DNA from: an uncultured Erythrobacter sp.
Lineage (GTDB): Bacteria > Pseudomonadota > Alphaproteobacteria > Sphingomonadales > Sphingomonadaceae
NCBI GenBank assembly: GCA_938015255.1
Contig: CALLQC010000008.1
Span: forward strand, 1 to 54,243
DNA: 54,243 nucleotides
Reading direction: 5' to 3'
Position 1 is the stretch's first letter; every line of letters begins with the position of its first letter. Positions 37,553 to 45,599 of this stretch are shown here, piece after piece. The position numbers and the translations under genes were made by a program. Below the pieces are notes generated by a model that saw only the letters and a list, made by a program, of their open reading frames with translations, was not told where the DNA came from and did no database searches.

Positions 37553-38191
37553 ATGATTCTCGCGCGGGCGGGCACAATCGGTATCGCAGCAGCGCTCGCT
37601 CTTGGCGGGGCGGGCGTGCGCGCCGATGTCATGGAAGTGGACTCCAATGGGGCGCGCTGGATTGCTGGCGGTCTGCCCGCTGCTGCACCCGCGATTTCCA
37701 GCACATCTGCCGCGGTGAACGTTGATGGCGAGATGATCGACGTACCGGAAGAGGCGGTGGCCAATCCCGTCCGGCACGCCGCACAGGTGCCGGAGCGTTA
37801 TGCCGCCAAAATCGCCGAGCTTGCCCGGCGTTTTGATCTCAGTCCCAGCCTGCTTGAAGCGGTCGTCTGGCAGGAAAGCCGCTGGCGAGAGAACGCCGTT
37901 TCGCACGCAGGTGCGCGCGGACTTGCTCAGCTGATGCCGGGAACAGCGCGGTATCTGGGTGTCGATCCGGATGATCCCTTGCAAAATCTCGAAGGCGGCG
38001 CGCGCTATCTTCGCGAACAGCTCGACCGGTTCGACGGGGATCTGGAAAAGGCGCTGGCTGCATATAATGCCGGGCCTGGCCGGGTGATCAAGGCGGGCGG
38101 CATTCCCAATATCCGCGAAACGAGGCAGTATGTCGCGGCGATTATGGGCCGATTGGCCAGCCATTCGCGATCAGATGGCAGACAGAATTGA
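37553..38191 (+). CDS. virB1: Lytic transglycosylase (VirB1-like)
   Basis: A secreted peptidoglycan hydrolase. I start at the ATG at 37553 (MILARAGTIGIAAALALGG), preceded by GGAGGGTATT, giving 212 residues with a signal peptide likely cut after GVRA. The SLT domain (about 95-205) has the catalytic glutamate in LLEAVVWQESRWRENAVS, then GARGLAQLMPGTARYLGV and ALAAYNAGPGRVIKAGG, all hallmark motifs. It precedes virB2 with a short overlap of the ORF-track entries. It likely opens the cell wall for the secretion channel, the VirB1 role. Confidence 0.9.
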   Translation: MILARAGTIGIAAALALGGAGVRADVMEVDSNGARWIAGGLPAAAPAISSTSAAVNVDGEMIDVPEEAVANPVRHAAQVPERYAAKIAELARRFDLSPSLLEAVVWQESRWRENAVSHAGARGLAQLMPGTARYLGVDPDDPLQNLEGGARYLREQLDRFDGDLEKALAAYNAGPGRVIKAGGIPNIRETRQYVAAIMGRLASHSRSDGRQN

Positions 38192-38220
38192 TTAGAATGA
38201 CAATGAGAATGGGGTTGTAC

Positions 38221-38532
38221 ATGAATTCGATGCGTTACCTGCCCGCTAAATTGGCAGCTTTCCTTACAATGCTTGCCATGCCCGGTGCAGCCGCCGCGCA
38301 AGGCGCCGATCCGGCAGGTTCCGGTCCGATCAACAACGCGCTTCTGTGGCTTCAGGGCACCTTGCTGGGTACAGTTGCGACGACTATTGCCGTCATGGCT
38401 GTCGCCGCGATCGGCTTTATGATGCTGACCGGCCGGATGAACTGGCGCTTTGGTGCAACGGTGATTATCGGTGTGTTCATCCTGTTCGGTGCCACCACTA
38501 TCGTTGCTGGCATTCAGGCTGCGGCAGGATAG
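38221..38532 (+). CDS. virB2: VirB2-like type IV secretion pilin
   Basis: The major pilin-type subunit of the type IV secretion system. I prefer the ATG at 38221 (MNSMRYLPAKLA), with GGGG seven bases upstream, over the TTG at 38188; the product has 103 residues. A long signal peptide ends around PGAAAAQG. The mature part has two hydrophobic helices (TLLGTVATTIAVMAVAAIGFMML and FGATVIIGVFILFGATTIVAGIQ) separated by a short polar turn, TGRMNWR, the usual VirB2/TrbC layout. It lies directly between virB1 and virB3. Confidence 0.9.
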   Translation: MNSMRYLPAKLAAFLTMLAMPGAAAAQGADPAGSGPINNALLWLQGTLLGTVATTIAVMAVAAIGFMMLTGRMNWRFGATVIIGVFILFGATTIVAGIQAAAG

Positions 38533-38553
38533 CGCCAGTTAGAGGACGACACG

Positions 38554-38865
38554 ATGAGCGATCTGAACCGTCATCCCGTGCACCGCGCACTGACAAGGCC
38601 GCAGATGTTTGCGGGCGTGACGATGAATTTCTTTATCATCAACATGATGGTCACGACGATCGCCTTCCTGATCCTTAAAAATTTGCTGATCACCAATGGA
38701 TTGCTGCTGGTCGCGTTTCTGCTGGTGCCAGTGGTGATGCATGTGATCGGATACTTTTCGAGCCTGCGTGAACCGCGTATCTTTGATTTGTGGATCACGA
38801 AGGTGTCAAAGTGCCCGCGTGTTCCGAATTACAAACGCTGGGGCTGCAACAGCTACACGCCCTGA
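38554..38865 (+). CDS. virB3: VirB3-like inner-membrane T4SS protein
   Basis: VirB3 is a small inner-membrane component that works with VirB4 and the pilin. It has 103 residues: MSDLNRHPVHRALTRPQMFAGVTMNFF, the typical VirB3 start, two adjacent hydrophobic helices (FFIINMMVTTIAFLILKNLL and LLLVAFLLVPVVMHVIGYF), and DPRIFDLW-like EPRIFDLWITKVSKCPRV. It starts 21 nt after virB2 and ends 36 nt before virB4. Confidence 0.9.
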   Translation: MSDLNRHPVHRALTRPQMFAGVTMNFFIINMMVTTIAFLILKNLLITNGLLLVAFLLVPVVMHVIGYFSSLREPRIFDLWITKVSKCPRVPNYKRWGCNSYTP

Positions 38866-38901
38866 GGCGAATTTCTGGCCACCCGAAGGAGGGCCAAGCA
38901 T

Positions 38902-41343
38902 ATGGGAAACTGGATAGGAGCTGCATCCTGGAGCGCGAAAGAAGCGCGCGCCGGTGATCGCCTGCCCTATGAGCGCCTGATCGACGAAAATACCGTGCTG
39001 CTGCGCGATGGTTCGGTAATGACTGCGATCCAGGTGCCGGGTCTCTTGTTCGAAACAGAGGATTCGGACGCGCTGAATGCGCATGCAGCCACACGTGAGG
39101 TGATGCTGCGCTCCACGCTAGATGCGCGGTTCGTGCTTTATCACCACGTCATCCGCCGCCGGGTTGAAGTGGAGCTGAACGCCGAATTCGACGATCCCCT
39201 TTCGCGGCATATCGATGCGCGCTGGAAAGAGCGGCTGGCTGGTGGATCGCTGTTCATAAACGATCAGTTTGTCACCCTGATCCGCCGGCCCGCGCGCGGA
39301 AAAGCCGGCTTGCCGGAGCGGATCAGCCGTTTCTTCAACAAGCGCACGCGCGATGAGCTGGAAGCAGACCCGAAGGACCTGCGCAGTCTGAAAGCTGCTG
39401 CGACCGGCCTTGTAGCGACGCTGTCTGCCTATGGCGCGACTTTGCTGGGCGATTACGCAGCGCAAGGTGGCGGCACCAATTCGGAAATGCTGGAGCTTCT
39501 TTCAGCGCTCTACAACGGAGAGATGCGTCCGGTGCGCCGTCCTCACGAGGATACCGATATCGGACAGATGCTGCCCTATCGCCGGGCCAGCTTTGGTCTG
39601 GACGCTATGGAACAGCGCGGTTCAGGTGATCCGGACTTTTCCGCTATTCTGGGCCTGAAGGACTACCCGGAGGCGACATCGCCAGGCCTGCTCGATCCGC
39701 TTCTGCGGCTTCCGTACGAGATGATCGTGACGGAAAGCTACGCGCCGAGCGAGCGCACGACCGCGCGTGAGCGTATCGATCTAGCGCTGCGCCGTTCGCG
39801 GTCGGTTGATGAAGAGGCCGCTGCCGAGCGTGCCGATATGATGGCGGCGCGCGATGCCTTGGGTAATGGCGGCGTGGGCTTTGGCGATCATCATCTGACG
39901 GTGCTTGTCCGTGAGAGCACGCTGGGCCGCCTTGACGATGCGACCGCTGCCTGCGCGGCCGCTTTGGCAGATACCGGCGCGATTGCCGTGCGCGAAGACA
40001 CCAATCTGGAGCCGGCATTCTGGGCACAGTTCCCCGGCAATGAAGACTATATTGTCAGGCGCGCTCTCATTTCCTCGGCCAATATGGCAGGCTTTGGCAG
40101 CTTCCACGGCTTTGCTTTGGGTCAGGCGGAGGGCAACCACTGGGGTGACGCTGTCACACTGCTCGAAACGACCAGCGCCACGCCGTTCTTCTTCAACTTT
40201 CATAACGGCGACCTTGGCAATTTCTCGGTCATCGGGCCGTCGGGTTCCGGCAAGACTGTTGTGATGAACTTCCTTGCGGCACAGGCGCAAAAGTTTGGTC
40301 CGCGGACCATCCTGTTTGACAAGGATCGCGGCGCAGAGCTGTTCATCCGCGGGATTGGCGGGCGCTATGACAAGATCAGCCCTGGCGAGCCGACCGGTTT
40401 CAATCCGCTTTCGTTGCCGGATACGGCATCAAACCGTGCTTTCCTCCGCGATTGGCTGGGTGTGCTTCTGAAGGCGGAAGGTCCGGAGGAATTCGCGACG
40501 ATCAGCGCCGCAGTTGACGCCGCCTACCAGAATGATGCCGGTTTGCGGCGACTGCGCCATTTCAAGGAATTGCTGGCAGGTGCGCGGCGACCGGAGCCGG
40601 GCGATCTGGCAGACCGGCTGGGCGCGTGGATTGGCGGCGGCAGCGGCGACGGCGGCGAACACGCCTGGCTGTTCGATAATGATCGTGATCTGCTCGATCT
40701 GGATCAGCGCGTGCTGGGTTTCGACATGACCGCGCTGCTTGAAAATCCGCGTCTTCGTACCCCGGTGATGATGTATCTGTTCCACCGGATCGATGAACGG
40801 CTTGATGGTCAGCCGACCATGATCCTGATCGACGAGGGCTGGAAAGCGCTTGATGATGAAGTCTTCGCCGCGCGCATTCGCGACTGGCTGAAAACCCTGC
40901 GAAAACGCAACGCACTTGTCGGGTTTGCGACCCAATCCGCGAAGGACGCACTTGAGAGCCGGATTTCGACCGCGCTGGTAGAACAGACTGCGACGATGAT
41001 CTTCATGCCCAACAGCCGCGCCCGTCCCGAAGATTATTGCGATGGTTTTGGCCTGACAGATCACGAATTGGCTTTGATCCGGAGCCTTCCGGCGCATTCG
41101 CGGTGTTTTCTGGTGCGGCAGCCCGATGCGAGTGTTGTGGTGCGGCTCGATCTGTCGGGTGCGCCAGAGGTGCTTACGATCCTGTCTGGCCGCGAGGCCT
41201 CTGTCCGCAGGCTGGATCTGCTGCGTGAGGCGGTCGGTGATGATCCTTCGCAGTGGTATCCCGCACTCACCAATCGCGCGTGGCCAGATGGCCCGGGCGA
41301 GGTGGACGAGCATGGCCATCCGATCCAGCAGGCAGCCGAATAA
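38902..41343 (+). CDS. virB4: VirB4-like type IV secretion ATPase
   Basis: VirB4 is the main ATPase for T4SS assembly. It has 813 residues, the usual length, and a strong ribosome binding site (AAGGAGG) 9 bases before the ATG. Walker A is VIGPSGSGKTVVMNFLAAQ near residue 449, and Walker B is MILIDEGWKALDDEVFAARI. The C-terminal motif FATQSAKDALESRI with IFMPNSRARPEDYC is typical of VirB4/CagE. The stop overlaps the virB6 ATG as TAATG. Confidence 0.96.
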   Translation: MGNWIGAASWSAKEARAGDRLPYERLIDENTVLLRDGSVMTAIQVPGLLFETEDSDALNAHAATREVMLRSTLDARFVLYHHVIRRRVEVELNAEFDDPLSRHIDARWKERLAGGSLFINDQFVTLIRRPARGKAGLPERISRFFNKRTRDELEADPKDLRSLKAAATGLVATLSAYGATLLGDYAAQGGGTNSEMLELLSALYNGEMRPVRRPHEDTDIGQMLPYRRASFGLDAMEQRGSGDPDFSAILGLKDYPEATSPGLLDPLLRLPYEMIVTESYAPSERTTARERIDLALRRSRSVDEEAAAERADMMAARDALGNGGVGFGDHHLTVLVRESTLGRLDDATAACAAALADTGAIAVREDTNLEPAFWAQFPGNEDYIVRRALISSANMAGFGSFHGFALGQAEGNHWGDAVTLLETTSATPFFFNFHNGDLGNFSVIGPSGSGKTVVMNFLAAQAQKFGPRTILFDKDRGAELFIRGIGGRYDKISPGEPTGFNPLSLPDTASNRAFLRDWLGVLLKAEGPEEFATISAAVDAAYQNDAGLRRLRHFKELLAGARRPEPGDLADRLGAWIGGGSGDGGEHAWLFDNDRDLLDLDQRVLGFDMTALLENPRLRTPVMMYLFHRIDERLDGQPTMILIDEGWKALDDEVFAARIRDWLKTLRKRNALVGFATQSAKDALESRISTALVEQTATMIFMPNSRARPEDYCDGFGLTDHELALIRSLPAHSRCFLVRQPDASVVVRLDLSGAPEVLTILSGREASVRRLDLLREAVGDDPSQWYPALTNRAWPDGPGEVDEHGHPIQQAAE

Positions 41344-42539
41344 TGGCGACGTCCTGTGATCTTGCAACCGAAGGGATGGGCACCGGCGTTGCCGCTGCTC
41401 TGACAGCGGTTGATTGCATCGCTTCGCAAGTCAGCGAGCAGGCATTCGGGCGGCTTTTCGGCACCGACGGCCAGCTCGCATTCGTCCTGACGATGCTGCT
41501 GATCCTCTATGTGGCGTTTTTCGGCATCAGCCTGATGCTTGGCCGGTCCAATCTGTCCGTCAGGGCGCTGGTCCCGCGCATGATGACGATCGGTCTTGTG
41601 CTGACATTTGCAACAAGTTTTGCAGCGTTCTCGGCGATCTTTTACAACATCTTTGTCGGCGGGCCCGATCAGGTTGCCACTGTTCTCACTGGTTCACAGG
41701 GGTCTGCAACAGCCACTTTCGCACAAAAGCTGGATATCGTGTTTCTCGCGGTTCAGCAGGCCAGCGGTGCCAACGGCGCGCAGACCGATATCAGCCTGTT
41801 CTCACCCGAAGGTATGATGTGGGCAGGGGCCATGATGCTGTTGCTGGGCACAGTCGGATTGCTGGTGACAGCGCGGATTGGTCTTGCACTGCTGCTCGCT
41901 GTGGGACCGATCTTCGTGGTTCTTGCGCTGTTCAACGGCACGCGCGGCCTCTTCACCGGGTGGCTGAAGGGCGTGACCATGCTGGCGATTGCGCCGCTAT
42001 TCGCGGTGCTGGGCGGCTCCATCATGCTTGAAATTGCGGTGCCGATCCTGTCTTCGCTTGTGGCGGTGCCGGGCCAGATTGATCAGCAAGCCGCGATGGC
42101 ATTCTTTGTGTTAGGCTTCGTGCATTGCGCGCTGATGATGCTCGCCCTGATCGTTTCTGTCGTGATGGTCGGAAAATGGCAGGTCTTTGGCCTTGTCCCG
42201 TCTGCGGATAGCGGATCTGGTGTGGATGCCGCCCGCTCTGCGCCCGTCGCCGCTGCTGCGCAAACGGCGCAAATGCAAACCGCTGCGCCGACTGGGGCAA
42301 CCGCCGCCAGCGGACAGCGCAGGATCGACATCGCACAGCCATCCGTTGTGGTCGCAGCCAACGATACCGGCGGTTCGGCCGCCAGTCCGGTGCGCGAGAC
42401 CAAGGTGTATGCCACATCATCGGGTAATGGTCAGAGCGCACCGCTAAACCCCGCTGCATCGCGCACGCGCGGCATCGGCAACCGGTTCCGCCCTGCAAGC
42501 GTCGGCAAAACAGTTTCCAATTCGGAGAATACAAAATGA
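41343..42539 (+). CDS. virB6: VirB6-like polytopic T4SS inner-membrane protein
   Basis: VirB6/TrbL proteins form the inner-membrane part of the transfer channel. The ATG at 41343 overlaps the virB4 stop; the product has 398 residues. The ORF-track entry begins inside virB4. Six or so hydrophobic segments (AFVLTMLLILYVAFFGISLML, MMLLLGTVGLLVTARIGLALLLAVGPIF, AFFVLGFVHCALMMLALIVSVVMVG) include the RIGLALLLAVGPIFVVLALF-like VirB6 core. The last ~100 residues are low-complexity Ala/Ser/Gln/Thr and probably disordered. It overlaps virB9 by 4 nt. Confidence 0.9.
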   Translation: MATSCDLATEGMGTGVAAALTAVDCIASQVSEQAFGRLFGTDGQLAFVLTMLLILYVAFFGISLMLGRSNLSVRALVPRMMTIGLVLTFATSFAAFSAIFYNIFVGGPDQVATVLTGSQGSATATFAQKLDIVFLAVQQASGANGAQTDISLFSPEGMMWAGAMMLLLGTVGLLVTARIGLALLLAVGPIFVVLALFNGTRGLFTGWLKGVTMLAIAPLFAVLGGSIMLEIAVPILSSLVAVPGQIDQQAAMAFFVLGFVHCALMMLALIVSVVMVGKWQVFGLVPSADSGSGVDAARSAPVAAAAQTAQMQTAAPTGATAASGQRRIDIAQPSVVVAANDTGGSAASPVRETKVYATSSGNGQSAPLNPAASRTRGIGNRFRPASVGKTVSNSENTK

Positions 42540-43345
42540 TCCGCGCCGACGCTTTTCGGCTTGGCATCGCCACCTTGGCGCTTGCCCTTTCAGCACCCGC
42601 CCTTGCTCAGGGCGACGCACGTTTGCAGACCCGCACCTATGACGAAACTGCCGTATTCCAGATCAATGGCCGCGTTAAGGTTCAGACGACGATCAAGTTC
42701 CGCGCCGATGAAGCGATCGAGAACGTGGCTATCGGTGACAGTCAGGCCTGGCAGGTTCAGCCGAACAAGGCGCAATCTCTGCTTTTCGTGAAACCGCTTG
42801 AGCCCAATGCGAAGACCAATCTGACAGTCGTAACGAACAAGCGGACCTATCTGTTCGACCTTGTGGCGAGCCCGCGCAATGCACCGCTTTACGTGATGCA
42901 ATTCCGATACCCGGAAGCCGAAAGAGCTGAAGAAGAAGCCCGCCTCGCTGCGCAGGAATTGCTTGAACGAGAGCGCGCAAACTCTGTCGAACTGGCCGCT
43001 GCCAACGATCCGTTCGCTGTGGCCGATCCGACCGCACTCAATTTTGAATGGGCCAAGGCAGGCGATACCGATCTGATTCCAGAGCGCGCCTACGATGATG
43101 GCGACGCGGTGTTCCTCACCTGGTCCGCCGGGGTTCCTATCCCGGCCATCCTCATTACGAATGAAGAAGGCGAAGAGGGGCCGGTCAATTTCACCGTACG
43201 CGGGCAGACAGTGGTGCTTGATACGGTTCCTGCGCAGATCATCCTGCGATCAGGAGGAGATGTCGCCACACTCACCAACACCGGCCCGGTACGAACGAGC
43301 CTACGCAGCAGCACTGGCGCTATGGCAGCAAGGGAGGCCAAGTGA
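42536..43345 (+). CDS. virB9: VirB9/TrbG-like outer-membrane core protein
   Basis: VirB9 forms part of the outer-membrane core complex with VirB10 and VirB7. It has 269 residues with a signal peptide (MIRADAFRLGIATLALALSAPALAQG). The family shows in YDETAVFQINGRVKVQTTIKFRADEAIENVAIGDSQAWQV, the first VirB9 domain, and in LNFEWAKAGDTDLIPERAYDDGDAVFLTW, the second (compare NYxYxxxG and PxxVFDDG). Beta-strand-rich C-terminal sequence follows. It overlaps virB6 by 4 nt and virB10 by one base (TGATG). Confidence 0.92.
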   Translation: MIRADAFRLGIATLALALSAPALAQGDARLQTRTYDETAVFQINGRVKVQTTIKFRADEAIENVAIGDSQAWQVQPNKAQSLLFVKPLEPNAKTNLTVVTNKRTYLFDLVASPRNAPLYVMQFRYPEAERAEEEARLAAQELLERERANSVELAAANDPFAVADPTALNFEWAKAGDTDLIPERAYDDGDAVFLTWSAGVPIPAILITNEEGEEGPVNFTVRGQTVVLDTVPAQIILRSGGDVATLTNTGPVRTSLRSSTGAMAAREAK

Positions 43346-44460
43346 TGAAGCTGGCCATGAGATTACCGCCCAAAAAGGGCAGCAACACACTCGAAGGCGA
43401 TCCGCGAGACAGCGAATCGGCCGAGATCATTGACCTGGCGAGCCGCAATGGCTTTCCTGCGGTGGTCGACCGCAAGGCAAAGACCGATGGTCTGGGACTG
43501 GCCGCCGGTGTTGCAATCGTGGGTTTGCTGGGCGCGGTTACATTCTGGGCGATGAATGCAGCTCAGCAACCTCCGCCACCTGTGGTGGGCAATCAGAATG
43601 TGGCTCCTCCGCCGCAAGTCGCCCCGGCCCCGGTTGTTGCAGCGGCTCCGGCCCCGCAAGAGGTTCAGCCATCTCAAAACCCGGCCCCCGCGCCGGTTTA
43701 TGCAAACAATCCGAATGCGAGCAACGCGCCTGCAACCAATCCATATGCGAGCCCGACAATGGTGTTTGACGCCAGCACAGCCGCGCAGCCCGCCCAGATC
43801 GCCGAGGCTGCTGCAGCAGCTGCAAACGCGCCCGCGGCCGGCGATGGTGGTTCGCTCGGCTCGGCGGCTGCCTTTGCCAGCAGCGTTGGCGGGGTGGGCG
43901 GCGCTCCGGCGCAGGCGCGCCCTATGACCAACCCGTCCACCACGGTAACGGAAGGCACGCTGATTCCGGCAATTCTGGAAACCGCGATCAACACCGATGT
44001 GCCCGGCTATGTTCGCGCAGTGGTTAGCCAGGATGTGATGAGCTTTGATGGTCGCAACGTGCTCGTGCCGCGTTCTTCGCGATTGATCGGTCAATATCAA
44101 TCGGGCGTGCAGCAAGGTCAAAAGCGTGCTTATGTCATCTGGACCCGTCTGATCCGGCCTGATGGCGCTTCTGTAAACATCGCTTCACCGGCCATCGGTT
44201 TTGACGGGACAACCGGTCTTCCCGGCGATGTCGACAGTAAGTTCTTCCGCCGGTTCGGCTCGGCTTTGCTTTTGTCTTTGGTTGACGGTCTGGGCGCGAT
44301 TGCAACGGGCGGCGCGTCTGTTGTTGTCGGCGGCGGTTCGAGCGCGGCCAGCACGGCGTTGCAGCAGGATGGCCAGATCGGCCCGACGATCCGCGTGCGT
44401 CCGGGGGAGCCCATCCGCGTCTTCGCTGCCCGCGATCTCGATTTCAGCACCGTACAATAG
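43345..44460 (+). CDS. virB10: VirB10/TrbI-like T4SS core protein
   Basis: VirB10 spans both membranes and gates the channel. From the ATG at 43345 the product has 371 residues. A short cytosolic head is followed by one helix (LGLAAGVAIVGLLGAVTFWAM), then a proline/alanine-rich periplasmic linker (QPPPPVVGNQNVAPPPQVAP onward). The TrbI domain has VTEGTLIPAILETAINTDVPGYVRAVVSQDVMSFDGRNVLVPRSSRLIGQYQ, the family signature, and ends with RPGEPIRVFAARDLDF. The ORF-track GTG at 43342 is one codon earlier. Confidence 0.95.
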   Translation: MKLAMRLPPKKGSNTLEGDPRDSESAEIIDLASRNGFPAVVDRKAKTDGLGLAAGVAIVGLLGAVTFWAMNAAQQPPPPVVGNQNVAPPPQVAPAPVVAAAPAPQEVQPSQNPAPAPVYANNPNASNAPATNPYASPTMVFDASTAAQPAQIAEAAAAAANAPAAGDGGSLGSAAAFASSVGGVGGAPAQARPMTNPSTTVTEGTLIPAILETAINTDVPGYVRAVVSQDVMSFDGRNVLVPRSSRLIGQYQSGVQQGQKRAYVIWTRLIRPDGASVNIASPAIGFDGTTGLPGDVDSKFFRRFGSALLLSLVDGLGAIATGGASVVVGGGSSAASTALQQDGQIGPTIRVRPGEPIRVFAARDLDFSTVQ

Positions 44461-44476
44461 ACCGGTCTGGTAGTTT

Positions 44477-45502
44477 ATGAGCGCAGACATCCATCCTCTG
44501 GCGGGCGACGGCGACGGGGAAGACGCGAGCGACAGCCTCACAACGATGAGCGAGCGCAGCGTCTATCTGGATGCCTATCTCGAACCGTTCAGGCAGTGGC
44601 TGGAGCGGGATACCGTGACTGAAATCATGGTGAACCGCCCCGGTGAAGTCTGGATTGAGGATGCAAGCGATCCCGGTATGCAGCGGATTGAAACGCCCAA
44701 GATCGACGATCGGCTTGTCCAGCGTCTGGCGGAGCAGGTTGCGCGGGTCTCCCATCAGGGGATCAACCGCGAGCACCCGCTGCTGGGCGCTACGCTGCCG
44801 GACGGGGCGCGTATTCAGTTTTGCGGTCCACCTGCGAGCCGTAAGCATTGGACGATGGCAATTCGCCGCCACCGCCGCCTCGATCTGCCTCTGGATGCGT
44901 ATGACGCAGGGCCTCTGGTCGGAGAGCCCAATCCGGCAATGCCAGACCCGCAAGCGCAGCCGATAGCGTATCTGCGCGAGGCCATTCGTCATCGCCGCAC
45001 TATCCTGATTTCCGGCGGCACCAGCACCGGCAAGACCACGTTTCTCAACGCGATGCTGGGTGAAATCCCGCGGCAGGAGCGTGTCGTGTTGGTGGAAGAC
45101 ACGCCAGAATTGAAATTTCCGGGCGAAAATTCGGTCGGCCTGGTCGCCGTTAAGGGTGAGCTTGGCGAGGCCAAGGTGACCGCGAACGAATTGCTTCAGG
45201 CTGCCCTTCGCCTGCGCCCTGACCGGATCGTTCTGGGCGAGCTGCGCGGCGCGGAAAGCGTTTCGTTTCTGCGCGCTATTAACACCGGGCATCCGGGAAG
45301 CTTTTCAACCATCCACGCCAATTCACTGCGCGGCGCGTTGGAGCAGCTCGCGCTGATGGTGATGCAGACCGGTATTGGCCTTTCGCGGTCGGATACCATT
45401 GCGTATTCGGCCAGTGTTATCGACGTCATCGTGCAGCTGGGTCGCGACGCGAATGGCAAGCGCGGCATTACGCAAATCGCCGAAAGTTCTGACTTGCTCT
45501 GA
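44477..45502 (+). CDS. virB11: VirB11-like type IV secretion ATPase
   Basis: VirB11 is the hexameric traffic ATPase at the cytoplasmic face. It has 341 residues. The N-terminal domain contains VTEIMVNRPGEVWIED. Walker A is ILISGGTSTGKTTFLNAML, the Asp box VLVEDTPEL follows, then LRLRPDRIVLGELRGAESVSFLRAINTGHPGSFSTIHANS, the Walker B and His box. It is the last gene of the cluster. No virD4 coupling ATPase or relaxase follows. Confidence 0.96.
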   Translation: MSADIHPLAGDGDGEDASDSLTTMSERSVYLDAYLEPFRQWLERDTVTEIMVNRPGEVWIEDASDPGMQRIETPKIDDRLVQRLAEQVARVSHQGINREHPLLGATLPDGARIQFCGPPASRKHWTMAIRRHRRLDLPLDAYDAGPLVGEPNPAMPDPQAQPIAYLREAIRHRRTILISGGTSTGKTTFLNAMLGEIPRQERVVLVEDTPELKFPGENSVGLVAVKGELGEAKVTANELLQAALRLRPDRIVLGELRGAESVSFLRAINTGHPGSFSTIHANSLRGALEQLALMVMQTGIGLSRSDTIAYSASVIDVIVQLGRDANGKRGITQIAESSDLL

Positions 45503-45599
45503 TCTTTGGCGAGATCGATTACAGCTCGCGTGATTGACATTGTCGCTACAACGCGCATGTGAAGAAGCATGTGGCAACAATGGCAATATCAGCACTAGT

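Noticed and set aside
40429-41367. 312-residue minus ORF opposite virB4
   Set aside because: Antisense to the Walker B region of virB4; no domain of its own.
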